From: Candidatus Accumulibacter proximus | GTDB lineage: Bacteria > Pseudomonadota > Gammaproteobacteria > Burkholderiales > Rhodocyclaceae | Reading direction: 5' to 3' | Assembly (NCBI GenBank): GCA_016709675.1 | Contig: JADJMH010000001.1 | Span: 744,001 to 808,000, forward strand | DNA: 64,000 nucleotides | Shown: positions 48,001 to 57,058 of the stretch, piece after piece | Layout of the letters: every line of letters begins with the position of its first letter | Position numbering within the stretch: position 1 is the first letter of the stretch | The notes under the pieces: generated by a model | Told to the model about the DNA's origin: nothing | Database searches by the model: none | What the model saw: only the letters and a program-made list of their open reading frames with translations | Position numbers and translations under genes: made by a program

Positions 48001-48741
48001 TTAGAAGAGATAGCCTCGCAAGCGGCTTTCGATGATGCGGGGGTTGTCACCGTTGGCGATGCCCACCAGCCCGTCGACGAGCATTTCACGTTGCACAATC
48101 AGGCGATTGATGTGAGTCTTCAGTTTATTGGCTACTGGCAGATAGACCAGATTGGCCAAGCCAACCCCATAAATCGTGGCGACGAACGCCACTGCGATAC
48201 CGGCACCCAGCTTCGATGGATCGGAAAGATTTTCCATCACGTGAATCAATCCCATCACGGCACCGAGAATACCGATGGTCGGCGAGTAGCCGCCGGCTGC
48301 CTCCCAGATGCGTGCCGACAGTTTCATTTCTTGTTCAAAGGTACTGATCTCAACCTCCATGACCTCGCGCAGTCTTTCCGGCTCTGCGCCATCGACCAGC
48401 AGCTGCAGACCCTTGCGTGTGAACTCGTCCTTCAGCTCGCTGACGATCGCGTCCAGTGCCAGCAAGCCCTCTCGCCTGGATACCTGGCTCCAGCTGGAGA
48501 CCTGCTGGATCAATTGCAGATGATTCACCACCGGTGGATACCACATCCATTTCACCATCCGGACGCCGCGGACAAAAGTGGCGTAGGGGCTCTGCAGCAT
48601 GACCGCACCAAGCGTACCACCAACGACGATCAGGAAAGCCGTCGGCTGCGACAGTGAACCGAGATGGCCTCCCTCCAGAATCTGACCGCCGATGATCGCC
48701 AGCAGACCGATCAGCAGGCCGATCACGCTTAGCCTATCCAT
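48001..48741 (-). CDS. motC: Flagellar stator protein MotC (MotA family)
   Basis: 246 residues with four membrane segments: the first from about 4 with LLIGLLAIIGGQILEGGHLGSLSQPTAFLIVVGGTLGAVML, and the third/fourth with GYSPTIGILGAVMGLIHVMENLSDPSKLGAGIAVAFVATIYGVGLANLVYLPVANKL. The cytoplasmic loop carries charged residues that face FliG. The ATG at 48741 lies inside the end of fliA (8-base overlap). Confidence 0.93.
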   Translation of the reverse strand: MDRLSVIGLLIGLLAIIGGQILEGGHLGSLSQPTAFLIVVGGTLGAVMLQSPYATFVRGVRMVKWMWYPPVVNHLQLIQQVSSWSQVSRREGLLALDAIVSELKDEFTRKGLQLLVDGAEPERLREVMEVEISTFEQEMKLSARIWEAAGGYSPTIGILGAVMGLIHVMENLSDPSKLGAGIAVAFVATIYGVGLANLVYLPVANKLKTHINRLIVQREMLVDGLVGIANGDNPRIIESRLRGYLF

Positions 48742-49480
48742 GACGGCCAGCTTTCGTTGTTTCCTTGCCGCCACCGTCGAACAAACGGGCGCGCAGCCTC
48801 ATCACCGCCTGGCTGTGCAGCTGACACACACGTGACTCGGTGACACCCATGACCTCTCCGATCTCGCGCAGATTGAGATCCTGTTCGTAGTAGAGCGCCA
48901 TCATCAGGCGTTCCCGCTCTGGCAGGAGTTCAATCGCGTGAACCAGGCGTCGGCGAAGATTCTCGTCTTCGAGGATCTTCGCCGGATCTCCTCCTTCGTC
49001 CGCCAGGTGACGCTCAAGGAAATCCTCACCTCGCTCGGCAACCATGTCCTCCAGGTACACCAGCTGATGCCCACGAGCATCCTGCAGCATCTGCTGATAG
49101 TCGGCAAGAGCCATGCCCAGGGAGTCAGCAAGCTCCTTTTCGGTCGGTGCACGGCCGTTCTCCTGTTCAAGTTGCGCAATGGCGGTTTCGATACGCCGCG
49201 CGTTGCGGCGCAAGCTACGCGGCAACCAGTCGTTCTCGCGCAAGCCGTCGAGCATTGCACCACGCACGCGCTGCGCAGCATAGACCTCAAACTGAGCCCC
49301 CGCCTGCGCCTCAAAACGGCTGATTGCGTCAAGCAGGCCGAGCATTCCGTTCTGCACCAGATCGTCCACCTGCACGCTCGCCGGCAGGCGAGCCATCAAG
49401 TGACTGGCGATGCGCCTGACCAGCGGCGTGAAGCGCTGGACAAGCTGATCCTTGTTGAGCTGACCAGCAGCGTTGTACAT
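48734..49480 (-). CDS. fliA: Flagellar sigma factor 28, FliA
   Basis: 248 residues. Region 2 has VDDLVQNGMLGLLDAISRFEAQAGAQFEVYAAQRVRGAMLDGLRENDW, region 3 has APTEKELADSLGMALADYQQML, and region 4 ends LREIGEVMGVTESRVCQLHSQAVMRLRARL. It directs late genes; matching promoters are seen before flgM, flgK and the MCP. The ATG at 49480 is the family start; upstream extension is unsupported. It lies 17 bases after flhG. Confidence 0.95.
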   Translation of the reverse strand: MYNAAGQLNKDQLVQRFTPLVRRIASHLMARLPASVQVDDLVQNGMLGLLDAISRFEAQAGAQFEVYAAQRVRGAMLDGLRENDWLPRSLRRNARRIETAIAQLEQENGRAPTEKELADSLGMALADYQQMLQDARGHQLVYLEDMVAERGEDFLERHLADEGGDPAKILEDENLRRRLVHAIELLPERERLMMALYYEQDLNLREIGEVMGVTESRVCQLHSQAVMRLRARLFDGGGKETTKAGRHG

Positions 49481-49497
49481 TCGTCTTGGAGAAGCTA

Positions 49498-50382
49498 TCA
49501 GGCGTAGATAGCGGTCGGGTTTATGCGTTGGCTCCAGTGTAGCAGCTGTTGCGCGAAATGTTCGAGCCCACCGATCTCTCCATGGTCGGCAGGCCAATTC
49601 AACATCTCATTGGCCACGATCTGATACGCCCTGGCCGCCGGTGAGTCGGGAAACAGGCCGGAAATCGGCTGACAAAGCCTGGACGCTTGTCGCAGACGCT
49701 CATCAACCGGCACGTATCCCGCATAATCGAGATGCGCAAGCTGGCGACTGCCCGCCACGCGGGCCATGTTGTCGAATATCGCCTGCGCCTCGCTGGCGAT
49801 ACGCGCCTGACTGACAAGAATTCGGAAATGCTTGCGTGCGTAACCCAGGCTGACTTTCTTGATCAACGCATAGGCATCGGTAATTGCCGCCCCATTCGGT
49901 GAAACAACAATCACGGTTTCGTGCGCGGCGAGACCGAGCGGGGAGAAACCAAGCGGATGATCCAGCGAGGTATCGACCAGAACGACGTCGGCCGCGGGCG
50001 CCATCTCGGCCAGGCATTCGAGCAGGATCCTTTGTTCGCCATCGTCGAGCCTCGCGAGCTGCTTGACCAACCTGGCCGCCGGCAGGACGCGGATTCCCGG
50101 TGCAACTGGCAGGAGCACGTCGGCGAGCACTTTTTCGCGGTCGACCACCTGCTGCAGATCGTGCACCGCAATGAGGCCGTAGAAGGCAGCAATGCCGTCG
50201 TCTGTATTTTCGTCCACCACCAGGACTTCTCTATCTTGGCGGGCCAGCGAGGCCGCCAGATTGGCCACCGAAACACTCTTGCCAACACCGGTGCTGCCGG
50301 CCACAAAGGTGACGATACTCAACCGCGGGCGCCCGAGGAGTCGACGCAGACCAGCTGCCTGGTCGCCGCGGAACTCAGCCAC
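49498..50382 (-). CDS. flhG: Flagellar number regulator FlhG/FleN
   Basis: 294 residues, MinD/ParA-like ATPase that limits the number of polar flagella. The deviant Walker A-like VAGSTGVGKSVSVANLAASLARQ and the VLVVDENTDDGIAAF segment are present, as are the LVDTSLD Walker B and the ADYAGYVP-type C-terminal part (LDYAGYVPVDERLRQAS). The start is GTG at 50382 because GGAGGAGG lies 7 bases upstream; a GTG nine codons earlier lacks this. It overlaps flhF by 8 bases. Confidence 0.93.
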   Translation of the reverse strand: MAEFRGDQAAGLRRLLGRPRLSIVTFVAGSTGVGKSVSVANLAASLARQDREVLVVDENTDDGIAAFYGLIAVHDLQQVVDREKVLADVLLPVAPGIRVLPAARLVKQLARLDDGEQRILLECLAEMAPAADVVLVDTSLDHPLGFSPLGLAAHETVIVVSPNGAAITDAYALIKKVSLGYARKHFRILVSQARIASEAQAIFDNMARVAGSRQLAHLDYAGYVPVDERLRQASRLCQPISGLFPDSPAARAYQIVANEMLNWPADHGEIGGLEHFAQQLLHWSQRINPTAIYA

Positions 50383-51716
50383 GCAGGCCTCCTCCTGCAG
50401 AGAGCGCACTGGTAGCGGTACTGGCGACCATCAGTCCGGGCTCGACACCGCCCAGACGATGGGGCGAAGTCTCGGGCAAGTCCTTGAAAGCACGATGCAG
50501 CAGATACGGTCGGTTCGGCAAATGCAAATCTTCCGGCACCCGCTGACCATTGGAAACATAGTACAGACGCAAGCCATGCCGGATGATCACGTCGAGCGAA
50601 GAGGCCAGACTCACTGCTTCATCGACCTTGGTCAGGACACAACCAGCCAGACCCATTCCGCTGTACGCTCTGACCACGTCATCGAGTGTGTCACCGCGAC
50701 TGGTAGCCGGCAGGAGCAGCAGGGACTTGACGTCGCTGTCGCCAAACATGGCCACCTGTTCACTCACCATCCGATCCCTCTGGCTCATGCCCATGGTGTC
50801 GATCAGCACCATATGGGTGTGCTGCAGATCGCGCAGCGTTGCCCGCAGGTCTTTGCCGTCCCGGGCAAGGTGCACCGATACGCCGAGGAATGCGGCCATA
50901 GATTCGCAATTGCTCGTGGGCGCCTATCCGGTATCCGTCCGTGGTCACCAGAGCGAGCTTCCTCGCGCCGTGTCGGAGAACGCAGCGCGCAGCCAGCTTG
51001 GCGGTAGTGGTCGTTTTGCCCACCCCGGTCGGCCCTACCAGAGCATAGATGCCACCCTGGTCAACGATGTCGGTGTCGCTGTTGATGGTCAACATGGCAC
51101 GCTCGGCAACGCCCTTGGCCCAGGCAAGCGCTTGCCCGGCATCCAAATCGCGCGGCAGATCGGTCAGCAGGTCGCGTGCGAACTGCGGCGAAAATCCAGC
51201 GTCAAGCATATGGCGAAGAGTCTCGGTCTTTGTCGGTTGCGCACGGGCTGCCTCGCCCCAGGCAAAGCCGGCCAGTTGCTGTTCGACGATCCTGCGCAGC
51301 GTACGAATCTCCTCCATCACTGCAGCGGGGACCACTTCGGCTGCCGGCTGCGGCGCAGCAACCACCTGCGGTGCAGGTCGTGCTGCCCGCGGCGGCAGTG
51401 AGCGAGCTGCACGGTATCCGCCGGGCTGCGCCAGAGCCTGGGCCGGGGCCGGGGCCGGCCGCTGTTCCGGCGCAGCTACTCGTAGCGGCGTCGATTCGGC
51501 CGACGGACTTGCCGCAGATTCCTTGCAACGCGGCGAAGTAGTTTCGCACTCCCGGGTCGGTACGATCATCTCCATGTCTCGCGCGGCAACCGCCATGATC
51601 TCGACGCCACCTGGAATGCCGCGATTGGAGAGAATGATCGCATCCGGTCCGAGCGTCTCTCTGACCTTGCGCAAGGCGTCTCGAGCTGTCGCAGCAATGA
51701 ATTTCCTGACGTTCAT
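50375..51716 (-). CDS. flhF: Flagellar biosynthesis GTPase FlhF, frameshifted
   Basis: SRP-like GTPase that sets polar flagellar placement, about 446 residues after repair. Visible parts are the N-terminal MNVRKFIAATARDALRKVRETLGPDAIILSN, an Ala/Pro-rich linker, G1 GPTGVGKTTTTAKLAAR, DGYRIGAHEQLRIYG, then after the break the G3 IDTMGMSQRDR and G4 TKVDEA motifs. The frame breaks in the conserved RIYGRILGVSVHLARD segment, where one extra A on the plus strand (50889/50890) converts RILGV to RIPRR. Removing that base restores a continuous family-like protein. It overlaps flhA by 4 bases and flhG by 8. Sequencing error is most likely, since flhG and the rest of the operon are intact. Confidence 0.9.
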
Positions 51717-53800
51717 GCTCTCTGTCCAATGATGGAAGTGACTTTGATGACTCTGTTTTCAGGTACTTCGGCGTGTGCCAGAACCTTCAGTTGGGAAATG
51801 CTTCGGCGCAAAAAGCGGGACAGCAGTGTTCTCAGGTTTCCCGGAACCAGCAAGACCGTTGGCAGGCCGATTTCCTCCTGCCGTTGCGCCGCGGCAACAG
51901 CCTCTCGTACTAAAGTGTCGGCAAGACCTGGCTCGATACCCATGCCATCACCGCCACCAGCAACCGCCTGCAAGAGGAGGCGCTCAAGCTGCGGATCCAG
52001 TGACATCACCTGCATCTCAGCGCCACCTGGATACAGATCCTGAAGAATCGAACGGCCGAGAGCCATCCGCACCTGCGCCGTCAGCACCTCCGGATCCTGG
52101 GAACGCGGCGCACCGTCGGTGAGGGTCTCCATGACGGTACGCATGTCGCGCAGGTGAACGCCCTCTTCGAGCAGATTGCGCAGCACTTTCTGGACCACGC
52201 CGAGTGACAGAGCCTTGGGCACCAAATCCTCGACCAGCTTTGGCATGTCCTTCGCCAGATGGTCGAGTAAGGCTTGCGTCTCCTGCCGCCCTAGGAGTTC
52301 GGCTGCGTGAGCGAGAATCAGATGGTTGAGGTGCGTCGCGGCGACCGTACTTGCATCGACAACCGTGTAACCGTAGGCCTGGGCCTGCTCCCGCAGCGCC
52401 GCGTCAATCCATACCGCCGGCAGGCCGAAGGCCGGATCCTTGGTTGCAGTACCTGCCACCTGACCGGCCACTCGGCCTGGATTGATCGCCAGCAGGCTCC
52501 CCGGAAAAACCTCTCCTTCACCGATGTCGACACCTTTCAGGAGAATCTTGTAGGCGTTGGGTTTCAGTTCCAGGTTATCGCGAATGTGGACCGGCGACAC
52601 CAGAAAGCCCACTTCCTGGGCAAATTTCTTGCGTATGCCTCGGATGCGGCGCAGCAGCTCACCATCCTGCGACTTGTCGACCAAAGGTATCAGCCGATAG
52701 CCGACTTCCAGACCGAGAACGTCGAGCGGTGTGACGTCAGCCCAGGTGGCTTCCTGAGCTTCGCGGGTCGCGGCCGGTGCGACGGTGACCGCTACCGGCC
52801 GAGTGGCCGTCCGCTGGCGCTTGTCCATCTGCCAGGCGATGGCGGCCAAGCCACTCGCCAGTAGCAGGAAGACAAAGTTCGGCATACCTGGGATGAGCCC
52901 GAGCAAACCGATGATTGCTGCCGTCAGGTAGAGCAGCTTCGGATTGTTGAACAGTTGTGAGATGAACTGCTGCGACACGTCCTCGTCGTCGCCGACGCGC
53001 GTCACCACCATGCCTGCAGCAATGGAAATGATCAGCGCAGGAATCTGCGCCACCAAGCCATCGCCAATGGTCAGCAGGGTATAGGTTCTGGCCGCGGCGC
53101 CGATCTCCAGGTTGTGCTGAAGAACGCCGACGAAAAGACCGCCAATCACGTTGATCAACATGATCAGGATCCCGGCGACCGCGTCGCCGCGAACAAACTT
53201 CGACGCGCCGTCCATGGAACCAAAAAAGTCCGCTTCCTGGGCGATTGTCGCGCGGCGCTGGCGTGCCTCGTCCTCGCCGATCAGACCGGCATTGAGATCG
53301 GCATCGATCGCCATCTGCTTGCCCGGCATGGCGTCGAGGGTAAAGCGTGCAGCCACCTCGGCAACCCGTCCGGCACCCTTGGTAATGACCACGAAATTGA
53401 TGATCACCAGGATCGTGAACACCACCAGTCCAACCGCATAGTTGCCGCCGACCAGGAAGTGTCCGAAAGCTTCAATCACCTGCCCGGCGGCGCCGGGCCC
53501 CGTATGCCCTTCAAGCAGGACGACCCGCGTCGAAGCAACGTTGAGCGATAGACGAAGCAGCGTGGTGACCAGCAGCACGGTCGGGAAAACGGAGAAATCC
53601 AGCGGCTTCATCACACTCATGGCGACCAGCATGACGATCACCGAAATCGCGATGTTGAAGGTAAAGAAGAGATCCAGAGCAAGAGGCGGCAGCGGCAGGA
53701 CCATCATCGCCAGGATCAACAGGATCAGTACTGGCCCGGCCAGTTGCCGCTGGCCAAAGCGAACGAAAAGGTCCTGCAGCACCACCCCCGCGTTAGCCAT
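51713..53800 (-). CDS. flhA: Flagellar export gate protein FlhA
   Basis: 695 residues. Eight membrane segments occupy the first 330 residues, with PLALDLFFTFNIAISVIVMLVAM, the FHIPEP-equivalent region DFSVFPTVLLVTTLLRLSLNVASTR, and GKQMAIDADLNAGLI. The cytoplasmic C-terminal export domain includes IRGIRKKFAQEVGFLVSPVHIRDNLEL and VVDASTVAATHLNHLI. The start at 53800 gives the family N-terminus. It overlaps flhB by 8 bases. Confidence 0.96.
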   Translation of the reverse strand: MANAGVVLQDLFVRFGQRQLAGPVLILLILAMMVLPLPPLALDLFFTFNIAISVIVMLVAMSVMKPLDFSVFPTVLLVTTLLRLSLNVASTRVVLLEGHTGPGAAGQVIEAFGHFLVGGNYAVGLVVFTILVIINFVVITKGAGRVAEVAARFTLDAMPGKQMAIDADLNAGLIGEDEARQRRATIAQEADFFGSMDGASKFVRGDAVAGILIMLINVIGGLFVGVLQHNLEIGAAARTYTLLTIGDGLVAQIPALIISIAAGMVVTRVGDDEDVSQQFISQLFNNPKLLYLTAAIIGLLGLIPGMPNFVFLLLASGLAAIAWQMDKRQRTATRPVAVTVAPAATREAQEATWADVTPLDVLGLEVGYRLIPLVDKSQDGELLRRIRGIRKKFAQEVGFLVSPVHIRDNLELKPNAYKILLKGVDIGEGEVFPGSLLAINPGRVAGQVAGTATKDPAFGLPAVWIDAALREQAQAYGYTVVDASTVAATHLNHLILAHAAELLGRQETQALLDHLAKDMPKLVEDLVPKALSLGVVQKVLRNLLEEGVHLRDMRTVMETLTDGAPRSQDPEVLTAQVRMALGRSILQDLYPGGAEMQVMSLDPQLERLLLQAVAGGGDGMGIEPGLADTLVREAVAAAQRQEEIGLPTVLLVPGNLRTLLSRFLRRSISQLKVLAHAEVPENRVIKVTSIIGQRA

Positions 53801-54932
53801 GCGGTGCCTCCGGAAGGAGATCGTCCGGAACCTTGATCGCGCGCGGCGGCAGTGGATAGCAACCACCGTTCTGGCGCCAGAGGCTCAACTGATGGAGATA
53901 GGCCAGCACCTCGGCGACCGCCGCATAGAGCGTCGACGGGATTTCCTGATCGAGATCGACATGCCGATAGAGCGCACGCGCCAAGGGGGCAGCTTCGACG
54001 ATGGGTACACTGTTGGCGGCGCCCAGCTGACGTATCTTGAGGGCGATCTCGCCCAGGCCCTTGGCCAGAACTTTCGGCGCCCCCATACCGCTCTTGTAGG
54101 CCAGGGCAACGGCACAATGGGTCGGGTTGGTCACAATGACATCGGCGGCCGGCACGGCGGCCATCATCCGCTTGCGCGCAGCCTCACGCTGCAATTGTCG
54201 GATACGGCCCTTGATCTCCGGGTCGCCTTCCAGTTCCTTGCCTTCCTGCTTGACTTCCTGACGACTCATCTTCAGTTTGTCGTGGTATTGCCAGATCTGG
54301 AAGGGCACGTCGACGGCAACAATCACCAGCATCGCCGAAACGATCGCAACGAAACTGAAATTGAGCAAATGGCCGGCACTCGACAGACCGACCGGAATCG
54401 ATTGCGCAAACATTGCGAGCAGGTCACCACGTTCGCTCCACAGGACCCACGTTGCAATGCCACCCAGCAAGGACGCCTTCGCCACCGCCTTGACGAGTTC
54501 CACCAGCCCGTTCCAGGAAACGATGCGGGACATTCCCTGCAACGGATCCAGGCGGCTCGGATCGGGGCGCAGCGCCTTTGGGGAAAAGTTCCAGCTGCCA
54601 AGGAAGAAAGGCGACAGCAACGCGGCAGCCACCAGCGCAGCAAACAACGGGGTGAAGGTCAGCAAGGCGTCAATCGAGAGATCGGCCAGCCGAACCAGCA
54701 TCAGCGACGGCTCCCGGGCCAGATTCTGGTCAACCACCAGGGCACGCCGGAAGATCTCCGACACCCGCTGCACCATCCAGGGGCCCATCAGCCAGAACGC
54801 CAGGGCGGCAACGATCAGAATCAGGAACGCCCCGATCTCCCGTGAACGCGGCACCTGGCCCTCCTCGCGTGCCTGTTCCAGACGCCTTGCTGACGCCGGT
54901 TCGGTTCGTTCGAGGTCGCTTTCCTCTGCCAT
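53793..54932 (-). CDS. flhB: Flagellar export switch protein FlhB
   Basis: 379 residues. The N-terminal AEESDLERTEPASARRLEQAREEGQVPRSREI is followed by four membrane segments and a cytoplasmic domain with the self-cleavage motif NPTH (about 268-271, in VIVTNPTHCAVALAYK). It switches export from hook to filament in response to FliK. A minus-strand TATAAT (plus 54959-54964) lies in an AT-rich stretch upstream and could be a -10 box. It heads the flhB-flhA-flhF-flhG-fliA-motC-motD run. Confidence 0.95.
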   Translation of the reverse strand: MAEESDLERTEPASARRLEQAREEGQVPRSREIGAFLILIVAALAFWLMGPWMVQRVSEIFRRALVVDQNLAREPSLMLVRLADLSIDALLTFTPLFAALVAAALLSPFFLGSWNFSPKALRPDPSRLDPLQGMSRIVSWNGLVELVKAVAKASLLGGIATWVLWSERGDLLAMFAQSIPVGLSSAGHLLNFSFVAIVSAMLVIVAVDVPFQIWQYHDKLKMSRQEVKQEGKELEGDPEIKGRIRQLQREAARKRMMAAVPAADVIVTNPTHCAVALAYKSGMGAPKVLAKGLGEIALKIRQLGAANSVPIVEAAPLARALYRHVDLDQEIPSTLYAAVAEVLAYLHQLSLWRQNGGCYPLPPRAIKVPDDLLPEAPHG

Positions 54933-55055
54933 TTCGAGCTTCCAGTTTACTCATTTTAATTATAAAAAAATCGTCGTTAAAATAGGAGATTATGGGTCTT
55001 TATTTAGACTGGTTCTCGGATAGTTGCATAGGAGCAACAGTTGTCGTGGCGCGAC

Positions 55056-55082
55056 AAAAAAACAGGGGGCCGCAGCCCCCTG
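55056..55082 (-). terminator. Intrinsic terminator after cheA
   Basis: 8-bp GC stem (CAGGGGGC/GCCCCCTG, plus 55063-55070 and 55075-55082) with a 4-base loop, followed on the minus strand by T7. It lies 23 bases after the cheA stop codon and separates the che genes from flhB. Confidence 0.93.
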
Positions 55083-55104
55083 AGTAGCGATGGTAGCCCG
55101 GCGT

Positions 55105-57048
55105 TCAGGCAAGGAACTCCAGAGCCCGGGCGGGCGCTGGCCGCAGGTCGCGTTCGGGGTGTGCTGTCAGATCAGCGAGTAGTTCCTTCATGTCCAGGAT
55201 CAGCACGATCTGCCCATTCGACAGCGTCGTCACCCCGGCCACCCCGCGCGGACGAAAATCGTCAAGCGCTTTGATCACCGCATCATCGCGGCCGGCGAAG
55301 TTGTCGACCGCGAGAATGAAGCTGCGCTCCGCCGTCTGCATCAGGACGCCGTACTCGGCTGGCTGCAGCTGCGGCCAGCCAAGCAGCCGCGACAGAGCGA
55401 TCACTGGCAGGATCTCGCCGCGCACGACCAGGGTTTCCTTGCCGCCCACTTCCTGCATCCTCTCCTGATTGATCGGCAGGATCTCCCGAACCATGGAGAG
55501 CGGTAGGGCAAACGGTTGATCGCCCAGCAGGACGAGGAGGACGGGAAGAATCGCCAGCGTCAGCGGCAGCGAAATGACGAACACCGAGCCCTTGCCAGCC
55601 TCGGAACGGATCTCGATTGAACCGTTGAGTTTCTGGATGTTGGTTTTCACGACATCCATCCCGACACCCCGGCCGGAAACCGCCGAGGCCCGTGCCATCG
55701 TCGAGAAGCCGGGCAGGAAGATCAGATTGAGACTCTGCCGGTCATCCAGAGTATTCGCTTCCTCTTCGCTGATGATGCGCTTCTCGATCGCCTTCGCCCG
55801 AATGCGCTCTGGACTCATCCCACGTCCGTCGTCGGCGATCATCAATACGATGTGATCTCCCTCCTGGCGCGCTTCCAGGCGGACAACGCTCTTCACCGGC
55901 TTGCCTGTCGTCCGGCGCTCCTCGGCCGACTCGACACCATGGTCAACCGCATTACGAATCAAGTGAATGAGCGGATCGGCCAAATCCTCGATCATCGTCT
56001 TGTCCACTTCGGTCTCTTCACCCACCAGCGCCAGCTCGACGTCCTTGCCCAATTGCCTGGCCAGATCGCGCGCGATGCGCGGGTATTTCTGGAATAGCCG
56101 GCCGATCGGCTGCATGCGCGTCTTCATCACTGAGTTCTGCAGATCGGACACCAGCAGATCGAGTTGGCTGACGGCCTGATCAAGCGCCTGGAGTGTCTCC
56201 GCGTCGGTTCTGCCGGCAAGGATGTCAGCGCGCAGGCTCGTCAGTCGATTCTTCGTCAACCCGATCTCACCGGAAAGGTTGAGCACCTGATCCAGCCTCG
56301 CCGTATCAACCCGAATCGTCGTCTCGCGCGCGGCAGCTCTTTCCTCGACACGGCGACCGGTCGGTGCCCCGCTGACTGCAGCACCTGGCTTGTCGGTAAC
56401 GCGGCGTCCCTCCGGCGGGAAATGCGGTTGCAGGTTGGCTAGATCCACCGCGCTGCCCGAATCAGCCTTGGCGACCGGCTCGGCTGGCGCCGATACCGCC
56501 ACGGATCCGACACTCTGGCCGGTCACGGCGGCGTGTAACGCCTGCCAGTCCGGCCCCTCGCTGTGCGCAGCGGTAGCTGGCGAAGGGTCTGGCCCAGCTG
56601 GCGTTTCGCAGTCAGCCCCGCCAGTTGCTGCCGAGGCAGCCAGTCCGATTTGGCCACCGCCGGCGAGAGCAGCTCGCAGATTGGCAATCACTTCTGGCGA
56701 GGCCGGGTTGGGCTGCCGCCCCTGTGCGATCTCGCCAAACATGTTGCGGACACCCTGGGTTGCAGCCATGATGGTATCCATCAAACCGGGCGTCAGCGTC
56801 ATTCCGGCGTTTCGCAGCCTGTCAAAGAGGCTTTCGGTCAGGTGGCAAAGCGTCACCAGCTCGCCCGCATTGAGAAAACCGGCGCCGCCCTTGATGGTGT
56901 GAAAGCCGCGGAAGATATCATTGAGCAGACGACGATCATCGGGACTCCGCTCGAGATCAACGAGTTTGTTGTCGACATCCGACAGGAGATCACCGGCTTC
57001 CTGCAGAAAATCCTGCAGCAGGTCTTCCATCCCGGCAAAATCGCTCAT
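55105..57048 (-). CDS. cheA: Chemotaxis histidine kinase CheA
   Basis: 647 residues. The P1 domain has the phosphoacceptor His 50 in FRGFHTIKGGAGFLNAGELV. A long Ala/Pro-rich linker (about 130-255) follows with no clear P2 CheY-binding domain. P3 (VDTARLDQVLNLSGEIGLTKNRL), P4 ATPase (HLIRNAVDHGVE, DDGRGM, SGRGVGMDVVK) and the P5 CheW-like domain (LLVLLGDQPFALPLSMVREIL) are intact. It passes phosphate to CheY encoded two genes away. The start at 57048 is chosen because the extension to 57117 is a cheZ shadow. Confidence 0.95.
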   Translation of the reverse strand: MSDFAGMEDLLQDFLQEAGDLLSDVDNKLVDLERSPDDRRLLNDIFRGFHTIKGGAGFLNAGELVTLCHLTESLFDRLRNAGMTLTPGLMDTIMAATQGVRNMFGEIAQGRQPNPASPEVIANLRAALAGGGQIGLAASAATGGADCETPAGPDPSPATAAHSEGPDWQALHAAVTGQSVGSVAVSAPAEPVAKADSGSAVDLANLQPHFPPEGRRVTDKPGAAVSGAPTGRRVEERAAARETTIRVDTARLDQVLNLSGEIGLTKNRLTSLRADILAGRTDAETLQALDQAVSQLDLLVSDLQNSVMKTRMQPIGRLFQKYPRIARDLARQLGKDVELALVGEETEVDKTMIEDLADPLIHLIRNAVDHGVESAEERRTTGKPVKSVVRLEARQEGDHIVLMIADDGRGMSPERIRAKAIEKRIISEEEANTLDDRQSLNLIFLPGFSTMARASAVSGRGVGMDVVKTNIQKLNGSIEIRSEAGKGSVFVISLPLTLAILPVLLVLLGDQPFALPLSMVREILPINQERMQEVGGKETLVVRGEILPVIALSRLLGWPQLQPAEYGVLMQTAERSFILAVDNFAGRDDAVIKALDDFRPRGVAGVTTLSNGQIVLILDMKELLADLTAHPERDLRPAPARALEFLA

Positions 57049-57058
57049 CTTGGGCCTC

